DNA of 64,000 nt from positions 5,324,001 through 5,388,000 of the forward strand of contig CP087965.1 in the NCBI GenBank assembly GCA_024703855.1. Reading direction: 5' to 3'. Position numbers and translations under genes: made by a program. Below are positions 26,201 to 35,335 of the stretch, in pieces; position 1 is the first letter of the stretch; the number at the start of each line of letters is the position of its first letter. The notes beneath the pieces are model-generated. The model was not told where the DNA came from and made no database searches. It saw nothing but the letters and a program-made list of their open reading frames with translations. The stretch comes from Polaromonas sp. P2-4. Lineage in GTDB: Bacteria; Pseudomonadota; Gammaproteobacteria; Burkholderiales; Burkholderiaceae_C.

Positions 26201-26530
26201 TCAGCGCACCAGCTCCGACAGCTTCCCGGTTTTATCTTTCCATTCTTCGGCATCCGGCAGGGCATCCTTGCGCTTGGTGATGCTTTTCCAGCCTGCGGCG
26301 CGGCTCAATTCAACATTAAGTTTGATGAACGCCAACTGATCGGCCGGCACGTCTTCTTCGGCATAGATGGCATTGACCGGGCATTCGGGAATGCACACCG
26401 CGCAATCGATGCATTCGTCCGGATCAATCACCAGCATGTTGGGGCCTTCATGGAAACAGTCCACGGGGCAGACATCCACACAGTCGGTGTATTTGCAGCG
26501 GATACAGGATTCGGAGACGATGTGAGTCAT
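26201..26530 (-). CDS. fdxA: 7Fe ferredoxin
   Basis: 109 residues, intact. The N-terminus CIRCKYTDCVDVCPVDCF and the second cluster CIDCAVCIPECPVNAIY follow the FdxA pattern with one [3Fe-4S] and one [4Fe-4S] cluster, and the C-terminal helix extension is typical of the proteobacterial type. It is 65 bp upstream of the reductase on the same strand, so the pair is probably co-expressed. Confidence 0.92.
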   Translation of the reverse strand: MTHIVSESCIRCKYTDCVDVCPVDCFHEGPNMLVIDPDECIDCAVCIPECPVNAIYAEEDVPADQLAFIKLNVELSRAAGWKSITKRKDALPDAEEWKDKTGKLSELVR

Positions 26531-26620
26531 GTTGTGTTGGCGGATCGGTGGAAACCCTTGATTTTAAGAGGTTTCCGGTAACAGGGTTAAGGGCAGTGTG
26601 TAGAAAGGGTCAGCAGTGGC

Positions 26621-27929
26621 TTAGAGAATCAATGCAGCACCAGACGTCTTGTGCGACGCCGTATCCACCAATACCAGTGAACCGAGGATGCGAGACTGCT
26701 TGTACGGCAGCGCCGGGATAGGCTCCAGCAGGGCCATTTCCACCACCCCAATCGCGTTCACGTCCAGCTGTGTCGCCTCATGGCTGGCCAGGGTGGTGAT
26801 ATCGACCTGGTGGACGATGCGTTTGATTTTGGCCTTGACCCAGCGGTGACCCTGAAGTGCCCAATAAAGCCGGCCCGGCACCAGCGGTTCCTCGTCCATC
26901 CAGGCGATGGTGGCGGTGATGTCGCGCGCCCAATGGCGGTTCAAACCCGTCCGTGGCGAGCAACCAGTCGCCACGCGACACATCCAGCTCCCGGTCCAGA
27001 ATCACACCGGCGCTGTGCCCGGCCAGAACGGCTTTGGGCTGGCGTGCATGGTCCAGTACCTGGGCCACGGTGGCGGTTTTTCCGCTGGGCAACACGGTAA
27101 TTTGCTGGCCAGGCTGAACTGCGCCCGTGGCAATCCGTCCCCAGAAAATACGGCGGCCTTGCGAGGTGTCGGCGCTGGATGAAAACTTTTCGACCCACTG
27201 CACCGGAAAGGCAAAAGCCTGCGAGGTGTCGGCGGGCGTGGCGGGCAGGTGCTCCAGAATGTGCAGCAAACCGGGGCCGTTGTAGTCACACCAGCCGGGG
27301 TTGTCGTCGACCACGTTGTAGCCAATCAGGGCCGACACCGGCACGATGGCCTTGACCGGAATCTGGGCTTCAACCGCAAACTGGTGCAGGGCCGCGCTGA
27401 TATGGGCAAATGCCAGGGCCGGGTTGTCAACAGCGTCAAGCTTGTTGATGGCAAAGACAATGGACGGCACGCGCAGCAGGTTGACCAGCAGCGAGTGGCG
27501 GCGTGTTTGCGGCAGCAGCTCGGGCATTGGCGCTGCCCAGTCCAGTTTGGTGGCGTCCACCAGCACCACGGCGGCGTCGGCGCTGGAAGCTGCCGTGACC
27601 ATGTTGCGGGTGTATTGCTCGTGGCCGGGCGCGTCGGCAATGATGAACTTGCGGGTTTCGGTGGAGAAATACCGGTAGGCCACATCAATGGTGATGCCTT
27701 GCTCGCGCTCAGCCGACAGGCCATCGGTCAGCAGGGCCAGATCCGTCTCGCCGCCGCGCTGCACGCCCGCCAGGTGATCCTGCAGCACGGCACGGCTGTC
27801 AACCAGCAGACGGCCAATCAGGGTGCTTTTGCCATCATCGACGCTGCCGCAGGTGACAAAACGCAGGGCGGCACGGGTGTCCTGGGCAACTGCGCTCAGG
27901 CTGGTGGTTTCAACAATGGGGGAGCTCAT
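26621..27929 (-). CDS. cysN: sulfate adenylyltransferase subunit 1 (GTPase), frameshifted
   Basis: From ATG 27929 (MSSPIVETTSLSAVAQDTRA) to 26621, about 436 residues with one break near 26945. GTPase motifs: TCGSVDDGKSTLIGRLL (G1), IADAPGHEQYTRNM (G3), FAINKLDAVD (G4). The C-terminal EF-Tu-like barrels follow (WVEKFSSSADTSQGRRIFWG, ...KIKRIVHQVDITTLASH). With CysD it makes adenosine 5'-phosphosulfate from ATP and sulfate. No fused CysC kinase is present. The start overlaps the end of cysD by 20 bp. Confidence 0.9.
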
Positions 27930-28885
27930 CAGAAATATCCTTCTTTTTGCGCTTTTCCATGGACGCGTCGGAGGTCTTGTCGTCCATACGTGTGGCACCG
28001 CGCTCGCTGACGTCGGCGGCGAGTGTTTCGATCACGATCTCGGCGGCTGTGGCGGCCGGGCTTTCGACGGGGCAGGTGCAGGTGATGTCGCCGACAGTAC
28101 GGAAACGCACGGTTTTGTCGACGGCTTGCTCGCCATCACGCAGCGGCGTCAATTCCGTCACCGGCACCAGCAGGCCCTTGCGCTCCACCACTTTGCGCTG
28201 ATGGGCGTAGTACAGCGAAGGCAGCTCAATTTTCTCCCGCTCGATGTACTGCCACACGTCCAACTCGGTCCAGTTGGAAATCGGGGAACACGCGGAAATG
28301 CTCGCCCGGCTGCAGCCGGGTGTTGAACAGCGTCCAGAGCTCAGGGCGCTGCGCCTTGGGTTGCCACTGGCCAAAGGCGTCGCGGTGCGAAAAAATTCGT
28401 TCCTTGGCGCGGGCTTTTTCTTCGTCGCGGCGTGCCCCACCGATCAAGGCGTCAAAACGGAATTCGTCAATCGCCTCCAGTAACGTCACCGACTGGTGCA
28501 CATTGCGTGACTCGCCGGGGTGGGCCAGGCGCACCGTGCCGCGTTTCATCGAGTCCTCAACACTGCGCACCACCAGGTTGGCACCCAGCTGTTTGGCGCG
28601 GTAATCCCTGAAGTCGGTCACTTCATGGAAGTTGTGGCCGGTGTCAATCATCAGCAGCGGATAAGGAATACTGCCGCCACGCTCCTTGTCGAGAAAGGCT
28701 TTCTCGGCGCATTTGAGCAGCACCAGCGAGTCCTTGCCGCCCGAAAACAGCAGGGTGGGGCGTTCGAAAGCGGCGGCCACTTCGCGCAGGATGAAGATGG
28801 CTTCTTCCTCTAGGGCGTCTAGATGGGCGTTGCTTAAGGTATGGGGAGAATGATTCAGCATTTGAGATTCGGTACGGGCGTTCAT
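27910..28885 (-). CDS. cysD: sulfate adenylyltransferase subunit 2, frameshifted
   Basis: From ATG 28885 (MNARTESQMLNHSPHTLSNA) to 27910, about 325 residues. The PP-loop LLFSGGKDSLVLLKCAEKAF, LMIDTGHNFHEVTDFRD, FDALIGGARRDEEKARAKER and, after the break near 28282 (one extra C), NWTELDVWQYIEREKIELPS are diagnostic. It catalyses adenylation of sulfate, driven by CysN. The start overlaps the cysH stop (ATGA). Confidence 0.92.
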
Positions 28886-29667
28886 GCGGGGATCTGCTTG
28901 ATGGGAATGATGCTGGAAAGGGGTTCAAAAGCAGCGGGTTCCTGCGCTTCGTGGGTGCCGTCGGCCGCCACATGCAGGCCGCACTCCTTGGCGCTTTCCT
29001 GCTCCCACCACCAGCGGCCAGAGCGGAAGTCTTCACCGAGCGTGACGGCGCGGGTGCAGGGTGCGCAGCCGATGCTGGGGAAGAACTGGTCGTGCAGCGG
29101 GTTGTAGGGAATGGCGTTCAGTGCGATGTAGTGCCAGACATCGCCCCAGCTCCAGTCGGCCAGCGGATTGATTTTCACGCGCCCGGCCTGTTGCTCGATG
29201 TCGTGCACTTCGGCGCGGGCGCTGGATTGTTCGCGGCGCAGGCCGGTCAACCAGCCGTTTTTACCGGCGAGGGCGCGCTCCAGCGGCTCCATTTTTCGGA
29301 TGTGGCAGCATGCCTTGCGCAATTCCAGGCTTTTGTACATCGCCTCCGGGCCGTTCGTTTGCACGAAGGCCGAGGCGGCGCTTTCAACCGGGCGATACAC
29401 ATCGACCTTGCGCTGGTAGCGCTCTTCGATGCGGCCGATCAGCGCCACGGTTTCGGCGTGCAGCATGCCGGTGTCCAGCACAAAAATGCTGCAGTCAATA
29501 CCGGCTTCCTGCAGCAGGTGCGTGACCACCATGTCCTCCGCGCCCAGGCTGGAGGCCTGGGTCAGCGGGGCATAGCTCGCAGCGGATGATTTCAGCAAGG
29601 CCAGGCTGTGCGCCAGCTTGGCCGCAAAGTCAGGCGAGGCCTTGGCGTAAAGGGAAATGGCACCCAT
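28882..29667 (-). CDS. cysH: assimilatory APS reductase
   Basis: 262 residues from ATG 29667, intact. Substrate-binding SLGAEDMVVTHLL, LDTGMLHAET and GWLTGLRREQSSAR are family motifs. Two Cys pairs, KACCHIRK and GCAPCTRAV, give the CC...CxxC arrangement that binds a [4Fe-4S] cluster and marks enzymes using APS directly instead of PAPS; this fits the absence of cysC here. It reduces APS to sulfite. It lies 10 bp after the DUF934 gene. Confidence 0.9.
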   Translation of the reverse strand: MGAISLYAKASPDFAAKLAHSLALLKSSAASYAPLTQASSLGAEDMVVTHLLQEAGIDCSIFVLDTGMLHAETVALIGRIEERYQRKVDVYRPVESAASAFVQTNGPEAMYKSLELRKACCHIRKMEPLERALAGKNGWLTGLRREQSSARAEVHDIEQQAGRVKINPLADWSWGDVWHYIALNAIPYNPLHDQFFPSIGCAPCTRAVTLGEDFRSGRWWWEQESAKECGLHVAADGTHEAQEPAAFEPLSSIIPIKQIPA

Positions 29668-29677
29668 GGTCTGACTT

Positions 29678-30076
29678 TCAGGTTGCGGCCGCGGTGACGA
29701 AATGCGGCTGGATGTCGATCGCATCGCCCTGGTACTTGCCCACGCCGTAGCCGGGGTAGGCGGCCAGCACGCGCTGGGCGATGATCATGTCCTGGTCGGC
29801 GCGCAGCACGGCCACGTCAAAGCCGCTGCGCTCCATTTGCGCCAGCTGGTCGACCAGCACATCGCCGGTGGCGCGGATCTCGCCCTGGAAGCCGAGCCGG
29901 CGACGCAGCAGGAAGGCTTGGCTGAAGGCCCGGCCGTCGGTGAATTTGGGGAAGTTCAGGTCAATGCGGTCCACGCCCTCAAGGGAAACCTGGAACGGAT
30001 CGGCATCGTTCGCCAGTTCAATGACATTTTGGCCTGTAGCCCCCGTGGAATGTGCGCTGGCAGCTATTAATTTCAT
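29678..30076 (-). CDS. DUF934 family protein of the sulfite reductase operon
   Basis: 132 residues, intact, starting MKLIAASAHSTGATGQNVIE. The segment DLNFPKFTDGRAFSQAFLLR and the end DQDMIIAQRVLAAYPGYGVG match DUF934, a family almost always encoded between cysI and cysH in beta- and gammaproteobacteria and thought to assist sulfite reduction. The biochemical role is not known. Confidence 0.85.
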   Translation of the reverse strand: MKLIAASAHSTGATGQNVIELANDADPFQVSLEGVDRIDLNFPKFTDGRAFSQAFLLRRRLGFQGEIRATGDVLVDQLAQMERSGFDVAVLRADQDMIIAQRVLAAYPGYGVGKYQGDAIDIQPHFVTAAAT

Positions 30077-30114
30077 AGTAATTTGGTCCTTGGAAGGTGC
30101 GGCAAGGGGGCGCT

Positions 30115-31942
30115 TCAGGCGGCGCTGGTTTCGGCCGACTCGGTGCGGGTGGCGCTAAAGCGCGCACCATTCGCCGCCGCCTTGAAGGGCTCGGCTCCGA
30201 CGCGGCGCAACGTTGCAATAAAGGTCTCGCCGCCTTCGCGTTGCTGGCGGTAGGTTTCCAGCACGGCTTCGATCACTTCAGGCACTTCAGCCGCCGAGAA
30301 GGAAGGGCCGACGGCTTTGCCGGGAACGGCCGGGCCAGACAGCGTGGAGCCGTCCGAGCCGCCCAGCGACACCTGGTACCACTCCTTGCCGTCCTTGTCG
30401 ACGCCCAGGATGCCGATATGGCCGCTGTGGTGGTGGCCGCAGGAGTTGATGCAGCCGCTGATATGCAGGTCGATTTCGCCCAGGTCGTGCAACTCGTCCA
30501 GGTCCTGGTAGCGCTCGGTGATGGCCTCGGCGATAGGAATCGAGCGCGCATTGGCCAGCGAGCAGAAGTCGCCGCCGGGGCAGGCAATCATGTCGGTCAG
30601 CAGCTTGATGTTGGGTTTGGCAAAGCCGGCCTTGCGGGCGGCGCGCCAGAGCTCGGGCAGCTCGTCGCAGCGCACCCAGGGCAGCAACAGGTTTTGCTCA
30701 TGGGTCACGCGCACTTCGCCGGCGCTGAAGCGCTCGGCCAGGTCGGCGGCCGTGTCGAGCTGGGCCGCCGTGGCGTCGCCGGGGGCCTGGCCCAGGCGCT
30801 TGAAGGACAGCGTCACGGCACGCAAATCGGGATTTTGGTGCGGTGCCACGTTTTGCTGCAGCCAGCGACCGAATTCGACATCGTCTTCGGCCGCAGCGCA
30901 GGATGTGGGCGATCTTGGCGTCGGCCTCCTTGTGGTCGCAGCTCAGCGTGGGCTCCACAAAGCAGGCGGCTACGCGGTCGTATTCGGCTTGCGTGATGGT
31001 GTGCGGGCCACCGTCATGCTCAATGATCTGCTTGTATTCGGCCTCGACGTCGTCGATGTAGCGCTGCCCTTCGGCCTTCACCAGAATCTTGATGCGGGCC
31101 TTGTAAATGTTGTCGCGGCGGCCATAGCGGTTGTACACGCGTACAACCGCTTCCAGGTAGTTCATGATCTGGTTCCAGGGCAGGAACTCGCGGATCACCG
31201 TGCCGATGATGGGCGTGCGGCCCATACCGCCGCCGACCAGCACCTTGAAGCCCAGCTCGCCCTCGGCGTTGCGCAGCAGTTGCAAGCCCACGTCGTGCCA
31301 GCCAATGGCTGCTCGGTCTTCCTTGGCGCCGCTGATGGCGATCTTGAACTTGCGTGGCAGGAACGAAAACTCGGGGTGCAGCGTGCTCCACTGGCGCATG
31401 ATTTCGCCAAACGGGCGCGGGTCGGCGATCTCATCGACCGCAATGCCGGCACGCTCGTCGCTGGTGATGTTGCGGATGCAGTTGCCGCTGGTCTGGATGC
31501 CGTGCATGTTGACGCTGGCCAGCAGGTCCATCACGTCGGCCGATTTGTCCAGTGGAATCCAGTTGTACTGGACGTTCTGGCGCGTGGTGAAGTGGGCGTA
31601 GCCCGTGGTCAGTTTTGAATGCACCGACTGGCCGTTTTTCAGCGGAATGGCGCCCAGTTTGTCCTGGGTGGCCTGTGCATCTTCGAGCAGGGCGGCATTG
31701 GGCTGGTCGTACTCGCGGGCAATTTTGGCCAGCACACGCAGCTGGGCGCTGGAGAGCTCGCCGTAGGGCACGGCCACGCGCAACATGGGTGCATAACGCT
31801 GCACATACCAGCCGTTTTGCAGGCGCAGGGGCCGAAATTCGTCTTCGGGCAACTGGCCAGCCTGCCAGCGCGTGAGCTGGTCACGGTACTGGCTGGCGCG
31901 GGCTTTTACAAACTGGCGGTCAAATTCTGTGTATTGGTACAT
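30115..31942 (-). CDS. cysI: sulfite/nitrite reductase hemoprotein (frameshifted)
   Basis: From ATG 31942 (MYQYTEFDRQFVKARASQYR) to 30115, about 609 residues with one break near 30890. Siroheme region TSGNCIRNITSDERAG and VLVGGGMGRTPIIG. The C-terminal domain has the cluster ligands CPGGDFCSLANAR and ISGCINSCGHHHSGH (C-x5-C and C-x3-C) that hold the [4Fe-4S]-siroheme centre. It reduces sulfite to sulfide with six electrons; the electron donor may be the ferredoxin system encoded nearby, because no cysJ is present. Confidence 0.9.
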
Positions 31943-32017
31943 GGCTGTCAGCTATTTAACGAGAGTCAACGTGGGATTATTTGAATTTTGAAATCGGAAC
32001 TCAGGCTGTCCGGCCGT

Positions 32018-32836
32018 CTAGATGGAGATGAGCTTTGCACCCGCATAGGCCAGCAGCATAGACAAGAGCGAGCGAATCACGCGGTCAGGTGTTTTATGCA
32101 CCAGGTGCGCGCCCACCCAAATGCCGGGCAGCGAGCCGGCCAGCAGCTTGAGCAGCAGGGGCCAGTCTACCGAACCTATGGAGGCGTGTCCAAGGCCGGC
32201 CACCAACGTGAGCGGCACGGCATGGGCAATGTCGGCCGCCACAATGCGCGGCAGCGGCAGGGCAGGGTAAAGCAGCATCAGCACAATCACGCCAACCGCA
32301 CCGGCACCGACCGAGGTGATGGTGACCAGCGTGCCAATGACGGCGCCAAACAGCACGGGCAGCGCCCAATGGCGTGCACGCGTGGCCTGGTCTATCAGTT
32401 CGGGGGCGATTCTGGTGGGGGCGGCCTTGCCGCGCACGGCTTTGTAGAAAGTGGCGATCGCCGTCAGCAGCAGCGCCAGACCCAGGGTGGTGGTCATGAG
32501 CGTCTGCGTGGCGGGGTTGGCCGGGCCGAGCCGCTGCAATAGATACAGTGTGGCCAGACTGGCCGGAATGCTGCCCGCTGCGACCTGGCCCACAATGCGC
32601 CAGTCCACCACGCGGGGGCGCGCCAAGCTGACGGTGCCGCCCATTTTGGTGAAAGCGGCAAACAGCAGGTCGGTGCCAATCGCCAGGTGGGGTTTGACGC
32701 CAAAAACGAAGATCAGCAGCGGCGTCATCAGCGAGCCGCCGCCAACGCCCGTCAAACCCACCACCAGGCCAACGGCAAATCCGGCAAATACAAAGGCAAA
32801 TTCATGCATAAGCCGGAGAATGTAAATGCCCAGCAT
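32018..32836 (-). CDS. TSUP/TauE family membrane transporter
   Basis: Up to 272 residues; the ATG at 32809 (MHEFAFVFAGFAVGLVVGLT) is also possible, since neither start has a clear SD. Hydrophobic segments alternate with VGLTGVGGGSLMTPLLIFVF and a second VTITSVGAGAVGVIVLMLL, the two-repeat signature of TauE/SafE. As the first gene of the cys operon, it probably moves sulfite or sulfate across the inner membrane. Confidence 0.82.
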   Translation of the reverse strand: MLGIYILRLMHEFAFVFAGFAVGLVVGLTGVGGGSLMTPLLIFVFGVKPHLAIGTDLLFAAFTKMGGTVSLARPRVVDWRIVGQVAAGSIPASLATLYLLQRLGPANPATQTLMTTTLGLALLLTAIATFYKAVRGKAAPTRIAPELIDQATRARHWALPVLFGAVIGTLVTITSVGAGAVGVIVLMLLYPALPLPRIVAADIAHAVPLTLVAGLGHASIGSVDWPLLLKLLAGSLPGIWVGAHLVHKTPDRVIRSLLSMLLAYAGAKLISI

Positions 32837-32870
32837 ATGAAAACAAACTACACATTTGTTCTGCCTTTAT

Positions 32871-32888
32871 GCGGATAAGCTTATTCGC
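32871..32888. promoter_or_regulatory. palindrome upstream of the cys operon
   Basis: GCGGATAAGCTTATTCGC is an 18-bp palindrome with one G-T pair, about 40 bp upstream of the first start codon of the operon. Its GAATAA/TTATTC-like halves reappear spaced apart at 37775-37798 before the sulfate-binding protein gene. A LysR-type regulator such as CysB could bind here. Nothing else is recognised in 32837-33067. Confidence 0.4.
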
Positions 32889-33067
32889 CAGCCTTCATAC
32901 GGGTTTTCCGAGGTTTCGCCTGCGCATCTGTCCAAACTCGATAGCAAGGGCATGCAGTGCACCGCAACGTTGATTGACGTTTGCGCGGGTACAGTCCCAG
33001 CTCTCAGGAGGGGCTGCTGCGCATGTGCTGACCTGCTAGACCGAATCGCTTATTTTTGGAGGAAACC

Positions 33068-34297
33068 GTGGAATTTACGAAATCTGCCTTGTTGGGCGGT
33101 TTGTTACTGACTTGCGTAGCGTCCATGACGAGTGTGGCGTTGGCGCAGGCCTCCTCAAAAAACCCGGTCAAAATCGGCGAAATCAGCAGTTATTCGACCA
33201 TTCCGCAGTTCACGCAGCCCTACCGCCAAGGCTGGCAGCTCGCCGTAGAAGAAATCAATGTGACCGGTGGCCTGCTGGGCCGCAAAGTGGAAGTCATTGC
33301 CCGCGATGATGCCGGCAAGCCGGAAGAAGCGCTGCGCCATGCCATCGAACTGACCTCCAAGGAAAAAGTGGATGTGCTGGCCGGCGGCTTTTTGTCCAAT
33401 GTGGGCCTGGCGCTGGCTGACCATGCGCAGAAAAACAAAAAAGTGTTTATCGCCAGCGAGCCGCTGGCCGATGCCATCGTGTGGGACAAAGGCAACCGCT
33501 ACACCTTCCGCTTGCGCCCCAGTACTTATATGCAGGCCGCCATGCTGGTGGAAGAGGCGGCCAAGCTGCCGGCCAAACGCTGGGCCACGATTGCACCCAA
33601 CTACGAATATGGCCAGAGCGCTGTTGCCAGCTTCAAGGAACTGCTCAAGGCCAGGCGCCCCGATGTGGAGTTTGTCGGCGATCAGTGGCCCGCGCTGGGC
33701 AAGCTCGAAGCCGGCACCACCTTGCAGGCCACGATGCAGAGCAAACCAGATGCCATCTTCAATGTGACCTTTGGCGCCGACCTGGCCAAGCTGGTGCGTG
33801 AAGGCAACCAGCGCGGTATTTTCCCCAAAACGCCTGTCGTCTCGCTGCTCTCGGGCGAGCCGGAATACCTGGATGTGCTGAAAGATGAAACCCCCAAAGG
33901 CTGGATAGTGACCGGCTACCCCTGGGACCAGATCGACTCGCGCGAACACGCCAGCTTTGCCGCCAACTATTACCGCCGTTTTAACGAGTACCCCAAAGTT
34001 GGGTCTGTGGTGGGCTATGCCACCATGCAGGCTATTTTTGCCGCTATCAAAAAAGCCAACTCCACCGACAGCGAAAAGCTGGTGGTGGCGTTGCGCGGCC
34101 TGAAGTTCTCCACGCCGTTTGGCCCGGCCGAGTTCCGTGCGATAGACCACCAGTCCACCATGGGTGCCTATGTGGGCAAGCTGGACCTGCGCGGCGACAA
34201 GGGAACGATGGTGCAGTGGCGCTATGCCGACGGCAAGGCGTATTTGCCCAGCGATGCCTATGTGAAGGCGCGCCGCCCGGCCGCCGCCATGAAGTAA
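33068..34297 (+). CDS. branched-chain amino-acid type ABC transporter binding protein
   Basis: 409 residues from GTG 33068, preceded by a strong GGAGGAAACC; the TTG at 33056 overlaps that site and is excluded. Signal peptide ending VALAQA. The mature part is a type I periplasmic fold: VKIGEISSYSTIPQFTQPYR, GWQLAVEEINVTGGLLGRKV, ARDDAGKPEEALRHAIEL, and DVLAGGFLSNVGLALADHAQ. Similar receptors bind branched-chain amino acids, amides or aromatic acids. No permease or ATPase genes are adjacent, so the ligand is unknown. Confidence 0.85.
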   Translation: MEFTKSALLGGLLLTCVASMTSVALAQASSKNPVKIGEISSYSTIPQFTQPYRQGWQLAVEEINVTGGLLGRKVEVIARDDAGKPEEALRHAIELTSKEKVDVLAGGFLSNVGLALADHAQKNKKVFIASEPLADAIVWDKGNRYTFRLRPSTYMQAAMLVEEAAKLPAKRWATIAPNYEYGQSAVASFKELLKARRPDVEFVGDQWPALGKLEAGTTLQATMQSKPDAIFNVTFGADLAKLVREGNQRGIFPKTPVVSLLSGEPEYLDVLKDETPKGWIVTGYPWDQIDSREHASFAANYYRRFNEYPKVGSVVGYATMQAIFAAIKKANSTDSEKLVVALRGLKFSTPFGPAEFRAIDHQSTMGAYVGKLDLRGDKGTMVQWRYADGKAYLPSDAYVKARRPAAAMK

Positions 34298-34352
34298 AAC
34301 TTTACCGCCGGGGGCGCTGCGGGGCTGGCAAAGCCCGCATAATCACACCCCA

Positions 34353-35138
34353 ATGACTAATACGAGCGGCGCTGCTGTCAAGCGCATTTTTGTAAAAGTG
34401 TTTGGGTTCAGTGACGTGGAACGTCACGCCCTGAACACGGTGTTCCGCCTTTCCGAAACCCGGCCCACGGCCTATGCGCTGTGGGTGGAAAGCGCGCCCG
34501 ATGCCGCTGAAATAGCCCTGATTGATGGCGACAACTGGGAAGCTGCGCTGGAACTGGCCAACCCCGCCCATGACAACCTCAAGCTGATCTGGGTCGGCGA
34601 TCAGGCACCCGCCAGGGCCAGCCTTGTTGTGGCACGCCCCCTGCAGTGGGCGGCTGTCATTGACGGCATGGATGCGCTGCTGGCGGCCACCGATGCCGAC
34701 CCGAGCGCGGACCTGGACAATGATTCAAATGCCGCCACCGAGCCGGCGCCGCTGGAGTTGCGGCCGCCCGAGCGCGGCGCGTTTGCCGTGCTGGTGGCGG
34801 ATGCCGACAGTGGTGCACGCCTTTATTTGCGCGCCAAACTGGCCAGCGAAGGGCTGATGCAGGTGGACGAGGCCAGCACCGGCGCACAAGCGCTGCAACT
34901 GCTCGAAACCCGGTGTTACAAGCTGATCATCCTCGACCTGGATTTTCCCGATACGGACAGCTGGCAGCTGGTCAAGCAGGTGGGCGAGTCACGTCCGGCT
35001 GTCGATTTCCTGCTCCTCACCGGAAGCCATGTGTCCAGGCTTGATGGCGTGCGCGGCTGGTTTGCCGGTGCCCGTGCCTGCATGCGCAAGCCCTTGCATC
35101 CCGGACAACTCAAGCAGCTGCTGCGTAACGCGCACTGA
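34353..35138 (+). CDS. receiver-domain protein with divergent N-terminal half
   Basis: 261 residues, intact. The C-terminal 120 residues are a REC domain: FAVLVADADSG (acidic pocket), KLIILDLDFPDTDSW (phospho-acceptor Asp), DFLLLTGSHVS and ACMRKPLHPGQ (conserved Lys). The N-terminal 130 residues (FVKVFGFSDVERHALNTVFR...IALIDGDNWEAALEL) resemble a degenerate receiver-like fold. No output domain or kinase is nearby. It may be a phosphorylation sink or protein-interaction regulator. Confidence 0.75.
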   Translation: MTNTSGAAVKRIFVKVFGFSDVERHALNTVFRLSETRPTAYALWVESAPDAAEIALIDGDNWEAALELANPAHDNLKLIWVGDQAPARASLVVARPLQWAAVIDGMDALLAATDADPSADLDNDSNAATEPAPLELRPPERGAFAVLVADADSGARLYLRAKLASEGLMQVDEASTGAQALQLLETRCYKLIILDLDFPDTDSWQLVKQVGESRPAVDFLLLTGSHVSRLDGVRGWFAGARACMRKPLHPGQLKQLLRNAH

Positions 35139-35141
35139 GCA

Positions 35142-35244
35142 ATTCCATTTCTACTTCAATGCGATATGTCGTTGCCCCGCCTTGCCGTGCTGCAGCACTG
35201 TCTGCGGCAGGGCGCCTAATCTCGCATCGAATTAGAAATGGAAT
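35142..35244. repeat. 103-bp imperfect palindrome
   Basis: Left arm 35142-35164 and right arm 35222-35244 pair with 21 of 23 matches (ATTCCATTTCTA at the outer end). The centre contains nested pairings (CGCCTTGCCG with CGGCAGGGCG, and GTGCTGCAGCAC). It lies between convergent genes and could be a large terminator or a small miniature transposable element. Confidence 0.7.
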
Positions 35245-35280
35245 AAGGCCCCGGCAGTGCATGTGCTTGCCAATCTATTT

Positions 35281-35335
35281 GCTATCAATTTAATAGCTGG
35301 TTGCGCCCGTTGTTATTGGGCGAGCGCCACTTTTC
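35281..35335 (+). repeat. dispersed intergenic repeat, copy C
   Basis: GCTATCAATTTAATAGC then TGGTTGCGCCCGTTGTTAT and GGGCGAGCGCCAC. It overlaps the 3' end of the mnmC reading frame, which therefore gains a short non-homologous tail. Confidence 0.7.
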
